A stretch of DNA of 64,000 nucleotides from Comamonas sp. lk (GTDB lineage Bacteria; Pseudomonadota; Gammaproteobacteria; Burkholderiales; Burkholderiaceae_C): the NCBI RefSeq assembly GCF_900564145.1, contig NZ_UOOB01000001.1, positions 1,924,754-1,988,753 of the forward strand. The letters run 5' to 3'. Below are positions 60,760 through 64,000 of the stretch, piece after piece. The notes under the pieces are model-generated. The model had not been told where the DNA came from. It saw nothing but the letters and a program-made list of their open reading frames with translations, and did no database searches. Within the stretch, counting starts at the first letter, position 1, and every line of letters starts with the position of its first letter. The position numbers were made by a program, and so were the translations under genes.

Positions 60760-63700
60760 TCACTCCAGCGTCATCAGCCCCGCATTGCCGCCAGCTGCGG
60801 CGGTGTTTATTGACAAGGCCCGCTCATGCCAGAGCCTTGCCATGTCCAGACCCTGGCCTGTCTTGCAGCGTATGGGCAGCAATAGCGGGCCGGGGCGCTG
60901 GGCAAGCAGCCGGCTCCATTGCAGCCATTGCGCATCCTCGGCTTCGATCAGTGCGGCGTCGATGGCGGCCAAATCATCCGGGTTTCCGAGCAGCTGCACA
61001 TGAGCGCGTAGCTCTGCGGGCAGGCTGGCGTGCAGGGTCCGGGTGATGGTATCTGTCTCATTTGCTAGCCATACCGCCGTGCCGCCGCTGGCCAGCACAT
61101 AAGCCAGTTGCTGCCAGCGCATGGCAGCGCTTTGCGCCACGCACAGGTTCTGGCCGCGGGCCACAAGACTGTAGCGATTGCTTTCTCCCGTGGGGCCGGG
61201 CAGCTGGCGCGGCGCATGCAAGGCTGGCAATGCGGCCTGCAACTGCTGCAGCGTAGCTTGCAGATCATCATCTGCGCCTGCCAAGTTGCCCAAGGCCGCG
61301 AGCAACTGGCGGGTCTGCTGCAAGGCTGGTGATGGTGTGTGCTCGGTAGCAGGTCCGGCCTTAACCAGTATTTGCAGCAGCGGCCGCAGCTGCTGGGGCT
61401 CGCCGCTTTGCAGGCGGGGCAGATACAGCGGGCCCCCAGCCTTGGGGCCGGTGCCCGACAGGCCTTCGCCGCCAAAAGGTTGCACGCCCACGACGGCGCC
61501 CACCATATTGCGGTTGACATACAGATTGCCCACATGGGCGCTGGCCGCCACCTGTTGTACGGTTTCGTCTATGCGGGTGTGCAGACCCATGGTCAGGCCA
61601 TAGCCCAGAGCGTTGATGCGTTGCAGCAGCTGCTGCAAGTCGCTGCGCCGGTAGCGCAGCACATGGAGTACCGGGCCGAACACCTCGCGCTGCAGCCGAT
61701 CCAGGCTATCAAGCTCGATCAGCGTTGGCGGCACAAAGTGGCCGTGGGCGGTCAGCGCGGCCTGCATGGGCGCCTGGTGCATGCGCAGGCCCTGGGCCTT
61801 GAGTTGGTCTATGTGCTGCTCGATCATGCGTTTGGCCTCGGCGTCGATGACCGGGCCCACGTCGGTAGCCAGCGCGACGGGGTTGCCTATATTCAGCTCC
61901 TGCATGGCGCCGCGCAGCATGGCCAGCAGCTTCTCGGCACAGTCTTCCTGCACGCACAGCAGACGCAGGGCGGAGCAGCGCTGGCCTGCGCTGTCAAAAG
62001 CTGAGGCCAGGATATCCGTCACCGCCTGCTCGACCAGGGCGGAGGAGTCCACGATCATGGCGTTCTGGCCGCCGGTTTCGGCCACCAGTACCACGGGCTC
62101 GCCATTGGGGCGCAGACGGCTGGCGACTTGGTGATGAAGCAGGCGCGCCACATCGGTGGAGCCGGTAAACAGCACCCCGGCCACGCGCGCATCGGCCACC
62201 AGGGCCGCGCCCACGGTTTCGCCCGGGCCGGGCAGCAGTTGCAGCACGTCTGGCGCAATGCCTGCTGCGTGCAGCAGTTCAACGGCCTGCCGGGCAATCA
62301 GCGGAGTCTGTTCGGCGGGTTTGGCCAGCACCACATTGCCGGCGGCAAGCGCGGCTGCAATCTGGCCGGTGAAAATGGCCAGCGGAAAATTCCAGGGGCT
62401 GATGCAGGTGACGGGGCCTATGGGTCGGGCGGTGACGCCCGCGCTTTCCTGGTGCTGGATCTGAGTCGCGTAATAGCGCAAAAAATCGATGGCTTCGCGT
62501 ACCTCGGCTACGGCATTGGCGGCGGTCTTGCCGGCTTCGTGCATCAGCTGGGTCATCAGCGCCGGCATTCGGCTCTGAAATAGCTCAGCTGCGCGATTCA
62601 GGCAGGCTGCACGCTCTGCGGCCTCGGTCGCGCCCCACGCGGCTTGGGCCTGCGCAGCGGCATTCAGCGCCATGGCTACTTGCTCTGCGCTGCTGTTTGC
62701 CACCTGGCCCAGTATCTGGCGCGTGTCTGCGGGGTTGCGCACCAGGCCGGCTTGCGCATCGATAGCGGGTGTCGGCGTGCAGGATAGCGAATCGGCCAAA
62801 ACTCCCAACGTGCGCTCGTCGCTCAGATCCAGTCCATTCGAATTGGCGCGCTGGGCGCCCAGCAGATTGGCGGGCAGAGGGATGCGTGGATGCGGCAAAC
62901 CCAGACGGTCAGAGCTATTTTTGGCTTCAGCCCTTGTCTGATCAGCGGGTGCTGCTATCAAATCCGCTAGCGGCCATTCGGGGTCGGCAATGCGGTGCAC
63001 AAAAGAGGAGTTGGCGCCGTTTTCCAGCAGACGGCGCACCAGATAGGCCAGCAGCGTCTCATGTGTGCCCACGGGGGCATAGATGCGGCAGGGGCGGCGG
63101 GCGGTGGGGTTTTCGTTTTCCACCACATGGCGGTATAGCGGCTCACCCATGCCGTGCAGGCATTGAAATTCATAGCGGCCAGCGCTGTATTCCTCGGTGC
63201 TGGCCAGTGCTTCTATGCTGGCCACCGTCTGCGCATTGTGGGTGGCGAACTGGGGGTAGACAGCCTCGCGCGCGGCCAGCAGTTGGCGGGCGCAGGAGAT
63301 ATAGGCCACATCGGTATGGTGCTTGCGGGTGTAGACGGGGTAGTCGGTCAGACCGTCGACTTGCGCGCGCTTGATCTCGCTATCCCAGTACGCGCCCTTG
63401 ACCAGCCGCACCATGAGGCGGCGCTGGCTGCGTCCGGCCAGATCGATCAAGTAGTCGATCACATAGGGGCAGCGCTTTTGATAGGCCTGCAACACAAAGC
63501 CCAGACCGTTCCAGCCTGCCAGACTGGGGGCATGGGCCAGTTGCTCCAGCAGGTCCAGCGACAGCTCCAGTCGGTCGGCCTCCTCGGCATCGATGTTGAG
63601 ACCCATGTCATAGCTGCGCGCCAGCTCGCACAGCTGCAGCACGCGGGGCAGCAGCTCGCTCATCACGCGCCGGTATTGGGAGCGGCTGTAGCGCGGGTGC

Positions 63701-64000
63701 AGGGCGCTGAGCTTGATGGAAATGCCCGGTCCCGCGTACACGCCCATTCCTTGGCCGGCGCGGCCTATGGCATGAATGGCGTCCACATAGGCTTGGAGAT
63801 AGCGCCGGGCGTCGTCCGCAGTGAGGGCGGCCTCGCCCAGCATGTCGTAGGAGTAGCGAAAGCCCTTGTCTTGCAGCTCGCGGGCGCGCTTCAAGGCTTG
63901 TTCTATGGTTTCGCCCATCACGAATTGCTCGCCCATCAGGCGCATGGCCATGTCCACCCCTTTGCGCAGCAGCGGCTCACCGCCCTTGGCCGTGAGGCGA
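60760..64000 (-). CDS. putA: Bifunctional proline dehydrogenase / P5C dehydrogenase PutA, N-terminus outside the window
   Basis: About 1,080 codons are visible. The frame is still open at 64000 (RLTAKGGEPLLRKGVDMAMR), so the protein begins beyond the right edge. Proline dehydrogenase occupies the first about 350 visible residues (YAGPGISIKLSALHPRYSRS, LMVRLVKGAYWDSEIKRAQV). An aldehyde dehydrogenase follows (ISPWNFPLAIFTGQIAAALA, VAETGGQNAMIVDSSA, the catalytic Cys in FDSAGQRCSALRLLCVQ). The C-terminus ALSINTAAAGGNAGLMTLE is the typical PutA end. It oxidises proline to glutamate with FAD and NAD at the membrane. In PutA proteins with an N-terminal ribbon-helix-helix it also represses its own gene; that part cannot be seen here. 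Confidence 0.95.
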   Translation of the reverse strand, partial: RLTAKGGEPLLRKGVDMAMRLMGEQFVMGETIEQALKRARELQDKGFRYSYDMLGEAALTADDARRYLQAYVDAIHAIGRAGQGMGVYAGPGISIKLSALHPRYSRSQYRRVMSELLPRVLQLCELARSYDMGLNIDAEEADRLELSLDLLEQLAHAPSLAGWNGLGFVLQAYQKRCPYVIDYLIDLAGRSQRRLMVRLVKGAYWDSEIKRAQVDGLTDYPVYTRKHHTDVAYISCARQLLAAREAVYPQFATHNAQTVASIEALASTEEYSAGRYEFQCLHGMGEPLYRHVVENENPTARRPCRIYAPVGTHETLLAYLVRRLLENGANSSFVHRIADPEWPLADLIAAPADQTRAEAKNSSDRLGLPHPRIPLPANLLGAQRANSNGLDLSDERTLGVLADSLSCTPTPAIDAQAGLVRNPADTRQILGQVANSSAEQVAMALNAAAQAQAAWGATEAAERAACLNRAAELFQSRMPALMTQLMHEAGKTAANAVAEVREAIDFLRYYATQIQHQESAGVTARPIGPVTCISPWNFPLAIFTGQIAAALAAGNVVLAKPAEQTPLIARQAVELLHAAGIAPDVLQLLPGPGETVGAALVADARVAGVLFTGSTDVARLLHHQVASRLRPNGEPVVLVAETGGQNAMIVDSSALVEQAVTDILASAFDSAGQRCSALRLLCVQEDCAEKLLAMLRGAMQELNIGNPVALATDVGPVIDAEAKRMIEQHIDQLKAQGLRMHQAPMQAALTAHGHFVPPTLIELDSLDRLQREVFGPVLHVLRYRRSDLQQLLQRINALGYGLTMGLHTRIDETVQQVAASAHVGNLYVNRNMVGAVVGVQPFGGEGLSGTGPKAGGPLYLPRLQSGEPQQLRPLLQILVKAGPATEHTPSPALQQTRQLLAALGNLAGADDDLQATLQQLQAALPALHAPRQLPGPTGESNRYSLVARGQNLCVAQSAAMRWQQLAYVLASGGTAVWLANETDTITRTLHASLPAELRAHVQLLGNPDDLAAIDAALIEAEDAQWLQWSRLLAQRPGPLLLPIRCKTGQGLDMARLWHERALSINTAAAGGNAGLMTLE

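Overview
The window looks like a chromosomal segment of a high-GC betaproteobacterium of the Comamonadaceae, most likely a Comamonas (C. testosteroni-like). This is inferred from the gene set (general porin, RhlE, EttA, DUF1631, a 7-alpha-hydroxysteroid dehydrogenase, orphan MetQ-like binding proteins, two-partner secretion) and from codon use. No database search was run.

Layout. 1-2.8 kb is an old integration zone: the end of a Panacea (SocA-like) antitoxin gene, a tmRNA-like 3' end without the rest of the gene, a truncated P4-type integrase, intact initiator tRNA-Met and tRNA-Gln(TTG) genes, and a frameshifted HNH endonuclease. 2.8-5.4 kb holds two copies of a small lipoprotein cassette separated by a complete IS3-family element with inverted ends and a 3-bp target duplication. 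5.5-9.5 kb carries hdhA, a membrane diguanylate cyclase, a universal stress protein and two small unknown genes. 9.9-18.2 kb has an M14-like lipoprotein with altered active-site positions, rhlE, ettA and a DUF1631 gene. 18.4-20.7 kb is a stress-flavoured cluster (PRC-barrel, DUF883, a small unknown protein, an alpha/beta hydrolase). 20.8-26.6 kb contains a P1 peptidase, two orphan metQ paralogues with a shared 44-bp upstream element, a LysR regulator and a small NTF2/MBL-fold operon. 26.6-27.8 kb is a leucine-rich-repeat protein kinase.

27.9-35.4 kb is a metal-resistance block: a CusF-like protein, a DUF411 protein, a multicopper oxidase, a TolC-family protein and two small His-rich exported proteins form a copper module. 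Next to it are a CPC-type P-type ATPase and a divergent CadR/PbrR-type MerR regulator sharing one compact promoter. 35.5-38.1 kb is an Mla-like lipid-transport operon (permease, MCE protein, lipoprotein) with no ATPase gene. A porin and mobA follow.

40.7-60.4 kb is dominated by a two-partner secretion locus: a giant TpsA adhesin (about 5,955 residues if its two single-base frameshifts are repaired) and its TpsB transporter. The adhesin has an extended signal peptide, a TPS domain, GLUG repeats, long body repeats and about 31 YDG-type repeats. Parts are encoded by virtually identical tandem DNA repeats of 786 and 777 bp. The window closes with tRNA-Pro(GGG) and most of putA, which runs off the right edge.
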